Shown: positions 1 through 8,130, counted from the stretch's first letter. The stretch is DNA of 14,672 bases from an uncultured Porphyromonadaceae bacterium (GCA_947174735.1 CAMWKC010000025.1:1-14672); one strand, 5' to 3'. Notes: generated by a model from the letters alone, not told the origin. Numbers and translations are program-made.

Positions 1-131
1 GGTAATTAGCTTCGCGCCGGTGAAAGCTATGCTCAATGGCTGAATCAGCCGGTAATTAGCTTCGCGCCGGTGAAAGCTATGCTCAATGGCTGAATCAGCC
101 GGTAACCAGCTTCGCGCCGGTGAAAGCTATG
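1..131. repeat. 50-bp tandem repeat array (at least 2.6 copies, open at the left edge)
   Basis: Units 1-50 and 51-100 are identical. A third partial copy (101-131) differs only by CC instead of TT in the GGTAATTAGC block and ends three bases before the secDF stop codon. Each full unit contains the inverted repeat GGCTGA-A-TCAGCC and the arms TAGCTT/AAGCTA around CGCGCCGGTGA, so a transcript would fold into serial hairpins. There is no unique spacer between copies, so this is not a CRISPR array. The period of 50 is not a multiple of three, so it is not a repeated peptide. The array runs off the window, so the copy number is unknown. It lies immediately downstream of secDF and could affect the 3' end of that mRNA, but this is inference. 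Confidence 0.93.
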
Positions 132-133
132 GC

Positions 134-3109
134 TTAATTGAAGCGGCGGTTGCCCTGCTGTACATGGCCTTTGGCAGCTTCAGCAGCGGCTTGCTTTTTA
201 AGTGAGTTCTTAAGCACCTGATAAGCAACCGGTGCAGCGCAGTAGAGCGAGCAGAAAGTACCTACGATAACACCGAATATCATGGCAAATGTAAACGAGC
301 GGATTGTGTCACCTCCAAGGAAGAAGATGCAGGCGAGCACAAGCAGTGTCGAGAACGAGGTCATGATTGTACGGGTCAGTGTGGTATTAAGGCTCTTGTT
401 GAATGTCAGATAGCGATCCTCTTTGGGATAATCTTTTATCATTTCGCGTACACGGTCGAATACCACCACGGTATCGTTAATCTGATAACCGATTATAGTA
501 AGTACGGCAGCTATGAACGACTGGTCTATCTCCATAGAGAAGGGGAGGAAGCCCCAGCATATAGAGTAGAAACCTATGATGAGGAAGGCTGTCAGAGCTA
601 CTGCACATACAGCACCTACTGAGAAGGCAATGTTGCGGAAACGCAGCAAGATGTAGAGGAACATGCAGACAACAGCTATACCTACAGCCCAGTAAGCATC
701 GCGGCGCATGTCGTCAGCTACAGAAGGACCTACTTTCTGTATTGAGATAATACCACGGCTTTCATCTGCTACTGTGAAGCCCTGCTTATCCATCACCTTG
801 CCGTCGGCTGAGGTCAGCTCAGGAGTCAGGCCGGTATAAAGGAGATCAGTGATTTCGTTGTCAATACCTTCTGTTTCGTCAGCTATCTTGTAGTTGGTTG
901 AGATACGCACCTTAGAAGCGTCGTCGATAGTGATTACACCTACAGATACTGTTTTATCGTCAGCTGCTTCCTGCAACTGAGTGAGCAGACGCTGCTGGAT
1001 AGCGGCTGGGTCAACATCTTTGTCAAACTGCACAACATAGTTGCGGCCACCTGAGAAGTCGATACCCTGATTCATGCCGCGTATAGCGAGTGAAGCTATT
1101 GAGATGACGATAAGAGCTACCCATACGACAGCAGCGATACGGGCCTGACCGAGGAAGTTGATCTTAGTACCCGAGAAGAGGTTGCGGCTGATGCCGGTAT
1201 CGAAAGTCATATTGGCACAACGACCATTCTTTGTGATAAGGTCGAAGGCGATACGGGTCAGGAAAACTGCGGTGAAGAATGAGCAGACCAGACCGATGAT
1301 AAGCGTGGTGGCAAAGCCCTTTATAGGACCAGAACCGAATATCAGCAGGATTATACCGGTGATAATCGAAGTAAGGTTTGAGTCGAAGATGGCCGAGAAG
1401 GCATTGCTATAACCCTCCGAGATAGCCTGACGGAGCTTCTTACCGAGTTTGAGTTCCTCTTTAGTACGCTCGAAGATAAGCACGTTAGCGTCCACAGCCA
1501 TACCAAGTGCAAGCACAATACCGGCAATACCTGAAAGGGTAAGTACAGCCTGTAGCGAAGCAAGAATACCAAGAGTGAAGTAGAGGTTAAGCATCAGACC
1601 AACGTTAGCTACCAGACCCGGTATGAGGCCGTAAATAGCTATCATGAAGATCATCAGCAATACCAGAGCGACAATAAACGATACGAAGCCCTGCTGTATA
1701 GCTTCAGCACCGAGTGACGGACCGATAACATTGTTGCTCACCACGTCTACTTTTGCACTCATCTTACCTGACTTCAGTACGTTAGCAAGGTCATTTGCCT
1801 CTTCAGGAGTGAAGTTACCGGTAATTTCTGACGAGCCGCCGGTGATTTCGTTGTTCACATTAGGATAAGAGTAGACGTTATTGTCGAGCACGATAGCGAT
1901 AGGACGACCTATATTGTTGCGAGTCAGAGTAGCCCATGCCTGTGCGCCAGCGTCATTCATACGCATGTTGACTGTATTACCGCGCATATTGTCATACTCT
2001 GAGGTAGCTGAAGTCACAGCGTCGCCTTCAAGAGCTGCGTCGCCTTTGAGGGCTATAAGCTGCCAGTAGGGAGTAGTCTTGTATTCTTTGTCGTTCTTCA
2101 TCACCGGATTACCCTGTGCGTCGGTGATAGGAACATCAACAGGCTTAACTTCCCATACGGCTGTGAAGTCGCTGGGGAGTTTCTGTTTAGCAAGAGGCGA
2201 TGACAGTATGCTATCAACCATAGCACGGTTAGCCGGTGCCACAAGACCGATAACCGGGCTGCCGGAACGCTGCGGACCTCCAAGCAGAGCTATCAGGTTA
2301 ACATGGTTAACAGTGTCCTGAGCAGCGTATGCCATAGCGAAGTTATTGAGGTCATTGGCTATTTCGTTGTAGTTATAGACCTCGAAGAACTCAAGGTTGG
2401 CCGATGATTTCAGCAGTTCGGTAACACGTTCGGGTTCTTTAACACCGGGAAGTTCGAGCAGAATCTGGCCCTTCTTGTCCTGAAGCTTCTGGATATTGGG
2501 AGCAACGACACCGAACTGGTCGATACGTGTACGGAAGATATTGAATGCAGCATCAACCTGGCTATCTACCTGCTTGTCAAGAGCAGCAGTCACCTCGGCG
2601 TTGCTCGAGCCTGATTTTATCTTGCCAAGCCATTCGCCTTCGCGCACGAACAGGCCTGCCATAGCACCGGGCTGTATATAGCTGGAGAACTTAGTGATGA
2701 AATCGCTGTCACTCGGCTTTACTCCGGCTGCTACAGTCTTATTAATGGCTTCGTTGATCTGAGCCAGGGCTGCCTCGCCCGAGGCATACTGACGTAATAT
2801 GTCCGGTACTGAAATCTCAAGCACGACGTTCATACCGCCCTTGAGGTCCAGACCCATACCTATCTCCATCTTACGCACCTGATTGTAGGTGTAGCCCAGA
2901 TAGACTTTTTCCTTGTCGATCGAGTCGTTGAATTGTTTCAGACTTTGTTTGTAGGCATCATTGGTAACGTCGTCGCTACCCGATATGAGTGCGGCATACT
3001 CCTTAGCCTTCTTCTCGTAGTGAGATGTTACAAAGGAAAAGGAGATATAAAATCCGCAAATCAGTATCAAAAGGACGGCAATGGTGCTGATAAACCCTTT
3101 GTTCTGCAT
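134..3109 (-). CDS. secDF: Protein translocase subunit SecDF (SecD-SecF fusion)
   Basis: This is an RND-type inner-membrane subunit that uses the proton-motive force to help complete protein export through SecYEG. The product has 991 residues, the size expected for the Bacteroidetes single-chain fusion. The SecD half has an N-terminal membrane helix (about 6-27), the GLDLKGGM motif (86-93), a large periplasmic P1 region (about 95-460) and a membrane block starting near 475 with GMAVDANVLIFER (536-548). The SecF half starts near 655, with GIDFSGG (682-688) and its second membrane block from about 805, including IGYQINDTVVVFDR (873-886). The intramembrane aspartates of both halves (D540, D879) are present. 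The ATG is preceded by an A/C-rich unstructured leader without a Shine-Dalgarno sequence. The gene is divergent from the lipoprotein gene, and tandem repeats begin three bases past its stop. Family assignment is secure. Confidence 0.97.
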   Translation of the reverse strand: MQNKGFISTIAVLLILICGFYISFSFVTSHYEKKAKEYAALISGSDDVTNDAYKQSLKQFNDSIDKEKVYLGYTYNQVRKMEIGMGLDLKGGMNVVLEISVPDILRQYASGEAALAQINEAINKTVAAGVKPSDSDFITKFSSYIQPGAMAGLFVREGEWLGKIKSGSSNAEVTAALDKQVDSQVDAAFNIFRTRIDQFGVVAPNIQKLQDKKGQILLELPGVKEPERVTELLKSSANLEFFEVYNYNEIANDLNNFAMAYAAQDTVNHVNLIALLGGPQRSGSPVIGLVAPANRAMVDSILSSPLAKQKLPSDFTAVWEVKPVDVPITDAQGNPVMKNDKEYKTTPYWQLIALKGDAALEGDAVTSATSEYDNMRGNTVNMRMNDAGAQAWATLTRNNIGRPIAIVLDNNVYSYPNVNNEITGGSSEITGNFTPEEANDLANVLKSGKMSAKVDVVSNNVIGPSLGAEAIQQGFVSFIVALVLLMIFMIAIYGLIPGLVANVGLMLNLYFTLGILASLQAVLTLSGIAGIVLALGMAVDANVLIFERTKEELKLGKKLRQAISEGYSNAFSAIFDSNLTSIITGIILLIFGSGPIKGFATTLIIGLVCSFFTAVFLTRIAFDLITKNGRCANMTFDTGISRNLFSGTKINFLGQARIAAVVWVALIVISIASLAIRGMNQGIDFSGGRNYVVQFDKDVDPAAIQQRLLTQLQEAADDKTVSVGVITIDDASKVRISTNYKIADETEGIDNEITDLLYTGLTPELTSADGKVMDKQGFTVADESRGIISIQKVGPSVADDMRRDAYWAVGIAVVCMFLYILLRFRNIAFSVGAVCAVALTAFLIIGFYSICWGFLPFSMEIDQSFIAAVLTIIGYQINDTVVVFDRVREMIKDYPKEDRYLTFNKSLNTTLTRTIMTSFSTLLVLACIFFLGGDTIRSFTFAMIFGVIVGTFCSLYCAAPVAYQVLKNSLKKQAAAEAAKGHVQQGNRRFN

Positions 3110-3124
3110 TTTGTTAGATTGTTA

Positions 3125-3184
3125 TTATTGTTGTTGTTGTTTCTTTTTTAATGAGTTATTATGCTGTATTACAGAAATATACAT
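3125..3184 (-). CDS. Possible 19-codon upstream ORF in the secDF leader
   Basis: Within the predicted secDF leader an ATG opens a 19-residue frame (MYISVIQHNNSLKKKQQQQ) that ends 15 bases before the secDF ATG. It starts just after the leader hairpin at 3191-3216 and contains the perfect inverted repeat CTGTA-A-TACAG. No Shine-Dalgarno is visible. SecDF and YidC paralogues are controlled by nascent arrest peptides in some bacteria (VemP, MifM), but those are much longer and carry export signals. This ORF has neither property. It may be only a chance frame. Confidence 0.2.
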   Translation of the reverse strand: MYISVIQHNNSLKKKQQQQ

Positions 3185-3190
3185 AATGCC

Positions 3191-3260
3191 GTCGCGGTTC
3201 GGTGAACCACGGCGACAACCTTGCGCCGGCCTTACGGAGCGGTGGCTGACGTTTTCAGCC
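3191..3260 (-). promoter_or_regulatory. Structured 5' leader of secDF (two hairpins)
   Basis: Two inverted repeats lie between the predicted promoter and the secDF start. The arms GTCGC-GGTTC and GAACC-(acg)-GCGAC (3191-3216, loop GGT) form a stem with a three-base bulge. The arms GGCTGA and TCAGCC (3244-3249 and 3255-3260) form a short hairpin with a five-base loop, at the very 5' end of the predicted transcript. The same GGCTGA/TCAGCC arms occur in the 50-bp repeat downstream of secDF. No T tract follows, so these are not terminators. A regulatory role is inferred from position and structure only. Confidence 0.5.
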
Positions 3261-3262
3261 TG

Positions 3263-3270
3263 CAAATATA
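3263..3270 (-). promoter_or_regulatory. Predicted -7 box for secDF
   Basis: On the minus strand this reads TATATTTG, a perfect match to the Bacteroidetes -7 consensus TAnnTTTG. No good TTG -33 element is found 19-21 bases upstream, only an A-rich stretch. Transcription from here would give a leader of about 150 bases before the secDF ATG. Confidence 0.5.
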
Positions 3271-3378
3271 GATGTTTTTTTTCAGCTTTCAGTGCTTTTA
3301 AGTTATAAAAAGTGTGAGTTTAGCACTCTTTAGCGTTCTGTGACCGTTTGTGTATGTCTCCGACCCTATACTTACGGC

Positions 3379-3409
3379 TTGTCTATATGCAGCTTTTTTC
3401 CTACTTTTG
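3379..3409 (+). promoter_or_regulatory. Predicted promoter of the Ig-like lipoprotein gene
   Basis: TTG at 3379-3381 is followed after 20 bases by TACTTTTG (3402-3409), matching the Bacteroidetes -33/-7 consensus with its usual spacing. Transcription would begin near 3414, about 25 bases before the ATG at 3439. This rules out the longer in-frame start at 3340, which lies upstream of the promoter. Confidence 0.75.
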
Positions 3410-3438
3410 GCGTCGAAATCTATTATTTTCACTTCTGC

Positions 3439-5430
3439 ATGAAGTCATCACGCACTCCTTTATATATCGTCGGGATTCTTATAGCCGGCCTGCTGGCAGC
3501 CTGTGCTTCTATCGGTAATCCTACCGGCGGACCCCGCGATGAGGCGCCGCCTCGTTTTGTACGTTCGAATCCTAAGCCTGGCGCGGTAAATGTATCGCGT
3601 CAGAGAATTGATATTGAGTTTGATGAAATTGTAAATGTCAAGGACGCCTTTACCAATGTCATTGTTTCTCCGACATCGGACTCTAAACCGCGTGTCACAT
3701 CGCTGGGGCGACGTGTAACGGTGAATTTTCCCGATACCCTCTTGTCCAATACTACCTATACCATTGATTTCGGTAATAGTATTGAGGATAATAACGAGGC
3801 CAACAAGCTACAGAACTTCGCTTTTACTTTTTCTACCGGCCCGGTGCTGGATTCGCTTATGGTGTCGGGCATAGTGCTCGGAGCTGAAGATCTTGAACCA
3901 CGTCCCGGTATATTGGTCGGTATACATTCCAATATGGCTGACTCTGCCTTTGTCCGCACCCGTCTCGAACGTATAGGACGCACTGATGACCGTGGTCGCT
4001 TCACTATACGTGGTCTTGCACCGGGTACGTACCGTGTCTATGCTCTTGGTGATGTGGATAACGATTACCGTTATGCTAACCCGGAGGAAGAAATGGCTTT
4101 TCTTGACTTTACGGTCACTCCTGAGACTGAGCGTGCCACAACGACTGATACCATATATAATATGCTGACGGGTCAGGTTGACACGGTAGTGGAACGTATG
4201 CGTACTCTCTTTCTGCCCAATGACTTACTTTTGCGTTCTTTTATTTCCGACCGACGTGTACAATACCTAAGCAAATACGAGCGTCTTGACTCCACACGTA
4301 TATCGCTTGTATTTAATGCCATGGCCGATACTTTACCACGTTTTGGTATTGTTGGTGATGATCGTCACAGTACCGATAACAGTGACTGGTATGTAGTGGA
4401 GCGTTCGGCACACAATGATACCATAACATATTGGCTTACCGATCCGGATGTTATAGCTACTGACACTCTGTATCTTGATTTAGGTTATCTGCGCACCGAT
4501 ACCGCACAGCAGTTAAGTGTGTATAACGATACGTTGCGTCTTCTCACCAACCGTCCGCGTGCTGTGAAGAAAAAAGCGGATAAGAAAAAGATGTCGGAGA
4601 AAGATTCGATTGCCGCTGTCATGAGTCGTATAACTTTGCCGCTTAAAGTGCTTTCCGGCAGTACACAGGAAGTCTATAATCCGCTGGTACTGGAATTCGA
4701 TGCGCCGCTTACACGTCTTGACACTTCAGCTTTCCATATAGAACAGAAAGTAGATACTCTGTGGACACCACTGCGTGGAGACTGGCGGCTGGAACGTATC
4801 GACTCACTTTCACCAAGACGTTTCAGAATAGAATATCCCTGGGCTTACGGTACGCAATACCGGCTTACGGTTGACTCTCTGGCAGCTACCGGTATCTACG
4901 GACGTGTCACTATGCCCCTGTCGCATGAGTTCAAGACCCGTGCTGAGGAGGATTATTCGGCACTGACTTTTCATATCACAAATTTTAACGATACCGTACC
5001 GGCTTTTGTCGAGCTCCTTAACACAAGCGACAAACCTGTACGTGCAGCCATACTTGATGATGGCGGCACCGTAATATTCCGCCACTTGCAGCCCGGTAAA
5101 TATTACGCCCGTATATATGAGGATTTCAACGGCAACGGACGCTACGACACCGGTGATTTTGATTCGTTGCGTCAGCCTGACCAAGTATATTATTACCCTA
5201 AAGTCATTAATCTGAAGAAAAACTGGGAAAAGACCGAAACATGGGATGTCTTCGCTACCGCTGTCGATATGCAGAAACCCGAAAATCTGAAGAAGAATAA
5301 GCCCGAGGCTGACAAAAAGCGCCGCAACAACCGTACTACTCAGGAGGAAGAAGACGAGGAAGAGGAGCAGTTTGATCCCTTTGCCAATCCTTTCGCTCCT
5401 AATGATTCACGCGACCGTAACCGACGCTGA
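3439..5430 (+). CDS. Lipoprotein with N-terminal Ig-like (SbsA/Big_5-type) domain
   Basis: The product has 663 residues when started at 3439. That start gives a clean lipoprotein signal: a basic N-terminus, a hydrophobic core at 8-20 and the lipobox LAAC with Cys22. No acidic surface-export signal follows the cysteine. An Ig-like domain of the SbsA/Big_5 type spans about 36-133 (APPRFVRSNPKPGAVNVS, then FDEIVNV and FAFTFSTGP). A carnitine-type or carboxypeptidase-like beta-sandwich stretch follows (FTIRGLAPGTYRVYALGD), and a similar motif recurs near the C-terminus (LQPGKYYARIYEDFNGNGRYDTG). The last about 50 residues are charged and low-complexity, with a run of Glu/Asp. Proteins of this kind are common single-copy envelope lipoproteins in Bacteroidales, and their role is unknown. 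The downstream gene starts 12 bases after the stop, so the two are probably co-transcribed. Confidence 0.85.
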   Translation: MKSSRTPLYIVGILIAGLLAACASIGNPTGGPRDEAPPRFVRSNPKPGAVNVSRQRIDIEFDEIVNVKDAFTNVIVSPTSDSKPRVTSLGRRVTVNFPDTLLSNTTYTIDFGNSIEDNNEANKLQNFAFTFSTGPVLDSLMVSGIVLGAEDLEPRPGILVGIHSNMADSAFVRTRLERIGRTDDRGRFTIRGLAPGTYRVYALGDVDNDYRYANPEEEMAFLDFTVTPETERATTTDTIYNMLTGQVDTVVERMRTLFLPNDLLLRSFISDRRVQYLSKYERLDSTRISLVFNAMADTLPRFGIVGDDRHSTDNSDWYVVERSAHNDTITYWLTDPDVIATDTLYLDLGYLRTDTAQQLSVYNDTLRLLTNRPRAVKKKADKKKMSEKDSIAAVMSRITLPLKVLSGSTQEVYNPLVLEFDAPLTRLDTSAFHIEQKVDTLWTPLRGDWRLERIDSLSPRRFRIEYPWAYGTQYRLTVDSLAATGIYGRVTMPLSHEFKTRAEEDYSALTFHITNFNDTVPAFVELLNTSDKPVRAAILDDGGTVIFRHLQPGKYYARIYEDFNGNGRYDTGDFDSLRQPDQVYYYPKVINLKKNWEKTETWDVFATAVDMQKPENLKKNKPEADKKRRNNRTTQEEEDEEEEQFDPFANPFAPNDSRDRNRR

Positions 5431-5442
5431 TATTTTGAAAAT

Positions 5443-6312
5443 ATGAATATAGAGAAAACCGCTGCTTCCCTGAGCCGACTTACCGGTTCAGCTGCTTCAC
5501 TACTGAAAGTGGCTCTACGTTCGCGCCGTGTGCCTGCGTTAAAAACCGAGGTGCGTGTACGACCCCTAACAGTGATGGGTAACGGCCCGTCATTACGTGG
5601 TGTGCTTGAAGGCGACCGTGCCGTGTTGCGTGACTGTGACCTTATGGCTGTCAATTTTGCTCCCAACACTTCCGCTTTTTTTGAACTGAAACCGCAGTAT
5701 CTTGTATTGGCTGATCCGCACTTTTTCAATGTTTCGGCTGAGAACAGTGATTCTAATGTAGTACGCCTTTGGGAAAATCTTCATCGTGTCAACTGGCCGT
5801 TGCAACTGCTTGTACCGGTACGTTTTACTTCAGTTGCCCGTGTCTTGGCCTATGGCGCTGGTCAACATAAAGAGAATGATAAGTTACAAATAAAGACATT
5901 CAATACTACTCCGGCTGAGGGAGTGCGTTCTGTAAGCCATTGGCTTTTCGATCGCGGATTAGCTATGCCCCGACCGCGCAATGTACTGATAGCTTCTCTG
6001 ATGTTAGGCATCTGGCTCGGTTACAAAGATATTCGTATTGTCGGTGCCGACCATACATGGAGTCAGTCCCTTTGGGTTGATGAGATGAACCGTGTGGTGT
6101 CGGTGCAACCGCATTTCTATGAGGATAAAAAAGACGAACTCGACCGCGTGGCGGCCGAGTATGCCGGTTATCATCTTCATGATATTTTGCGCAGCCTTAC
6201 GGTTGCTTTTGAGAGCTATCACCATATAGCCGCCTACGCAGTACGGCACGGAGTGAAGATAACTAATCTTACACCCGGATCTATGATAGATGCATTCCCG
6301 CGTTCGCTGTGA
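5443..6312 (+). CDS. MptE/DUF115-like Rossmann-fold protein
   Basis: The product has 289 residues with no signal peptide or membrane segment, so it is probably cytoplasmic. After a basic N-terminal stretch it has a beta strand followed by the glycine-rich motif GNGPSL (46-51), then AVNF (69-72), DPHFF (91-95) and, late in the chain, IVGADHTW (209-216). This pattern is typical of DUF115/MptE-like proteins (6-hydroxymethylpterin kinase-like fold), which are often linked to surface polysaccharide or glycan genes. Some sialyltransferases (GT42) also begin with GNGPSL, so a glycan-transfer role is an alternative. It starts 12 bases after the lipoprotein gene and ends 10 bases from the convergent lipid kinase gene. 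The substrate is unknown and the function remains an inference. Confidence 0.8.
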   Translation: MNIEKTAASLSRLTGSAASLLKVALRSRRVPALKTEVRVRPLTVMGNGPSLRGVLEGDRAVLRDCDLMAVNFAPNTSAFFELKPQYLVLADPHFFNVSAENSDSNVVRLWENLHRVNWPLQLLVPVRFTSVARVLAYGAGQHKENDKLQIKTFNTTPAEGVRSVSHWLFDRGLAMPRPRNVLIASLMLGIWLGYKDIRIVGADHTWSQSLWVDEMNRVVSVQPHFYEDKKDELDRVAAEYAGYHLHDILRSLTVAFESYHHIAAYAVRHGVKITNLTPGSMIDAFPRSL

Positions 6313-6322
6313 ATATTGACAT

Positions 6323-7288
6323 TTATTGACCTGTGATTAAGTGCATCAGATCATAGCGTATATCGTTGATAAGTGACCGTAGGGGTGATACTATAGGACG
6401 GAAACGCAGATCACCTTCGGGTACGGCTATATGCAGTGAGGCAGGACAACATTCTACGTTTATTGAGCGTCCGAGATGCAGCGGTTCGCCGTCAAGCTGT
6501 GCGGGCCCTGGTTCGAGACGTGTTATCGTAGCAGCTGAAATACGGAATGTATCTATAAGAGTATTTCTGTCTATATGGCCTGTAAGCAGACTTACACCTG
6601 CAAGAGCTTGATTGAAAGGGTTGCCGGTATGTACGACTGTTACATCAAGCAGTCCGTCGCTTACGGATGCACGAGGTGCGATATAGGCGTTGTTGCCGTA
6701 TTGCGAAGTGTTGCATACAGCTATCAAAAAGGCTTCTTCGGTAAGTACTGTACCGTTGACGGCTATGGCATAAGGCTTAGGTGCGTAATTAATATACTCG
6801 GCGAAGGCGCTTCGTATATAGCTCAGACGTCCGCGGCGTTTCTCATTGGCAAAACGCTCCGATACCACAGCATCGAAGCCTACGCCGAAAGTACAGAAGA
6901 AGGGCAGTTTGTTAGCCTGGCCGTGATCGGCGGTTATGACATTTCCACGGGCTATGATCTCGAGTGCACGTCGAAAGTCCTGAGGTATGTTAAGTGTTCG
7001 TGCCAGACCGTTACCTGAGCCGCAGGGTACTATCCCTAATACTGTGGAAGTGTTGCAAAGCGCCTGGGCAACTTCGTTGACTGTGCCGTCACCGCCGGCA
7101 GCGATAACAAGATCGAAATTCTCAGCTGTAGCTGAGAGAGCCATAGCGTATGCATGGCCTGCTCCGGCTGTTTCGGCCCAGTCGAGTGTATAGCCGGCTG
7201 GTCCTAACGCCATGCGTGTCTGGGCTGCGAGATGCTGCTTGTCACGGGTACCCGAAATAGGATTAATGATCAGTAGTGCTCGTTTCAT
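6323..7288 (-). CDS. Diacylglycerol/lipid kinase family protein (YegS/DgkB-like)
   Basis: This is a soluble lipid kinase of 321 residues, the usual size for the family, predicted to phosphorylate diacylglycerol or a related lipid with ATP at the membrane surface. It has the N-terminal strand ALLIINPISG (4-13), the catalytic and nucleotide-binding motif GGDGTVNEV (65-73), the GSGNGLARTL motif (90-99) and, in the C-terminal beta domain, GLLDV (212-216) and QLDGEP (264-269), all hallmarks of the DAGK_cat/YegS family. It is transcribed away from psd-pssA, which fits a shared role in phospholipid metabolism, for instance returning diacylglycerol to phosphatidate. The predicted -7 box sits so close that the mRNA may be nearly leaderless. 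The exact substrate cannot be read from the sequence. Confidence 0.9.
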   Translation of the reverse strand: MKRALLIINPISGTRDKQHLAAQTRMALGPAGYTLDWAETAGAGHAYAMALSATAENFDLVIAAGGDGTVNEVAQALCNTSTVLGIVPCGSGNGLARTLNIPQDFRRALEIIARGNVITADHGQANKLPFFCTFGVGFDAVVSERFANEKRRGRLSYIRSAFAEYINYAPKPYAIAVNGTVLTEEAFLIAVCNTSQYGNNAYIAPRASVSDGLLDVTVVHTGNPFNQALAGVSLLTGHIDRNTLIDTFRISAATITRLEPGPAQLDGEPLHLGRSINVECCPASLHIAVPEGDLRFRPIVSPLRSLINDIRYDLMHLITGQ

Positions 7289-7293
7289 GGCTG

Positions 7294-7301
7294 CAAATTT
7301 A
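7294..7301 (-). promoter_or_regulatory. Predicted -7 box for the lipid kinase gene
   Basis: The minus strand reads TAAATTTG, a perfect TAnnTTTG match. Its last base is only five bases from the ATG at 7288, so transcription would begin at or a base or two before the start codon, giving a leaderless or nearly leaderless mRNA. No convincing -33 TTG is present. Confidence 0.5.
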
Positions 7302-7310
7302 CGAAATTAT

Positions 7311-7341
7311 TTGTTTGATATGTCTAAATAGGCTAACTTTG
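7311..7341 (+). promoter_or_regulatory. Predicted promoter of the psd-pssA operon
   Basis: TTG at 7311-7313, a 20-base spacer and TAACTTTG at 7334-7341 match the Bacteroidetes promoter consensus closely. The predicted start site near 7346 leaves a leader of about 95 bases before the GTG of psd. The element lies 10 bases from the lipid kinase -7 box on the other strand, so the two promoters would share polymerase-binding territory. Confidence 0.75.
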
Positions 7342-7343
7342 CA

Positions 7344-7430
7344 ATGTCTACCTTTTACGGCCCGGTCATGGTGACTGCATCGGTAAGTTCAATCTACTTC
7401 TGCCGGCGTTCCGTACGGCATCATCAGTAA
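7344..7430 (+). CDS. Possible 28-codon ORF in the psd leader
   Basis: An ATG at 7344 opens a 28-residue frame ending with TAA at 7428-7430, 13 bases before the psd GTG. Its ATG falls at or just before the predicted transcription start, so translation would have to be leaderless or begin at the internal ATG at 7368. The peptide (start MSTFYGPVMV) has no recognisable features. Probably a chance ORF. It is listed because it fills the leader almost exactly. Confidence 0.15.
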   Translation: MSTFYGPVMVTASVSSIYFCRRSVRHHQ

Positions 7431-7443
7431 ATATCCTTTGTAA

Positions 7444-8130
7444 GTGAAGATACATCACGAAGGCACCAATATTCTGGTGCTACTGTTCATAGTGTTGGCT
7501 GTGCTCAACGTGCCTGTGTGGCTTTTTCTGCCTCCTCCGGTGTTGCCGGCGGTGTTCTCTGCGGTGTCTGCGGTGTTTTACCTGTTTGTTTTCAATTTTT
7601 TCCGCTGTCCCAAACGTCGGTTTCGCGGTAATCCTACCGATTTAGTCGTTAGCTCGGTAGACGGTAAGGTAGTGGCACTCGAAAAAGTTTATGAGGACGA
7701 ATGGCTACATGCCGAGGCAATGATGCTGTCAGTATTCATGTCGCCTCTCAATGTGCATGCTAACTGGTATCCTGTTGACGGTACTGTGGAGTATGTGGCT
7801 CATCATTCCGGTCGTTTCCTCTCTGCTTATCTGCCAAAAGCCAGTACTGAAAATGAACGCAGCACTATCGGTATACTGTGTGCCAACGGACAGCGTATAG
7901 TTGTACGCCAGATAGCCGGTGCCATGGCACGCCGTATCGTTACTTATGCTCAGCCTGGTGACCATGCTTCAATTGATGAGCATCTTGGCTTTATTAAATT
8001 CGGCTCACGGGTTGACCTCTATCTACCTCTCGATGCCGATATTCTCGTGACTCTCAAGCAGGTGACTCGTGGAGGCCTCACGCCTGTGGCACGTCTTCGT
8101 CCTGCTTCGGAAACTAATTCGGTCTCGTAA
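7444..8130 (+). CDS. psd: Phosphatidylserine decarboxylase proenzyme
   Basis: It decarboxylates phosphatidylserine to phosphatidylethanolamine at the inner membrane. The 228-residue product is the short bacterial form. It has an N-terminal hydrophobic segment (about 9-50), VDGKV (72-76), MSPLNVHANWYPVDGTV (99-115), HHSGRF (120-125), ASTENERS (133-140), RQIAGAMARRIVTY (155-168) and the self-processing site FGS (186-188). Cleavage between Gly187 and Ser188 would yield a beta chain of 187 residues and a pyruvoyl-bearing alpha chain of 41. The start codon is GTG: an in-frame TAA lies directly before it at 7441-7443, and the protein begins with the conserved KIHHEGTNIL segment, so no upstream start is possible. 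It is followed after 49 bases by pssA, whose product supplies its substrate. Confidence 0.95.
   Translation: MKIHHEGTNILVLLFIVLAVLNVPVWLFLPPPVLPAVFSAVSAVFYLFVFNFFRCPKRRFRGNPTDLVVSSVDGKVVALEKVYEDEWLHAEAMMLSVFMSPLNVHANWYPVDGTVEYVAHHSGRFLSAYLPKASTENERSTIGILCANGQRIVVRQIAGAMARRIVTYAQPGDHASIDEHLGFIKFGSRVDLYLPLDADILVTLKQVTRGGLTPVARLRPASETNSVS

Noticed and set aside
1..131. CRISPR array
   Set aside because: The repeated units abut with no unique spacers, and no cas genes are present.
3340..3438. N-terminal extension of 33 residues on the Ig-like lipoprotein
   Set aside because: The predicted promoter (3379-3409) lies inside it, and starting at 3439 gives a proper lipoprotein signal with a lipobox close to the N-terminus.
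4810..5184. 124-codon open frame on the minus strand inside the lipoprotein gene
   Set aside because: It lies wholly within a well-supported gene on the other strand and its product shows no recognisable features.
6575..7018. 147-codon open frame on the plus strand inside the lipid kinase gene
   Set aside because: It is antisense to conserved kinase motifs and the translation has no sign of a real protein.
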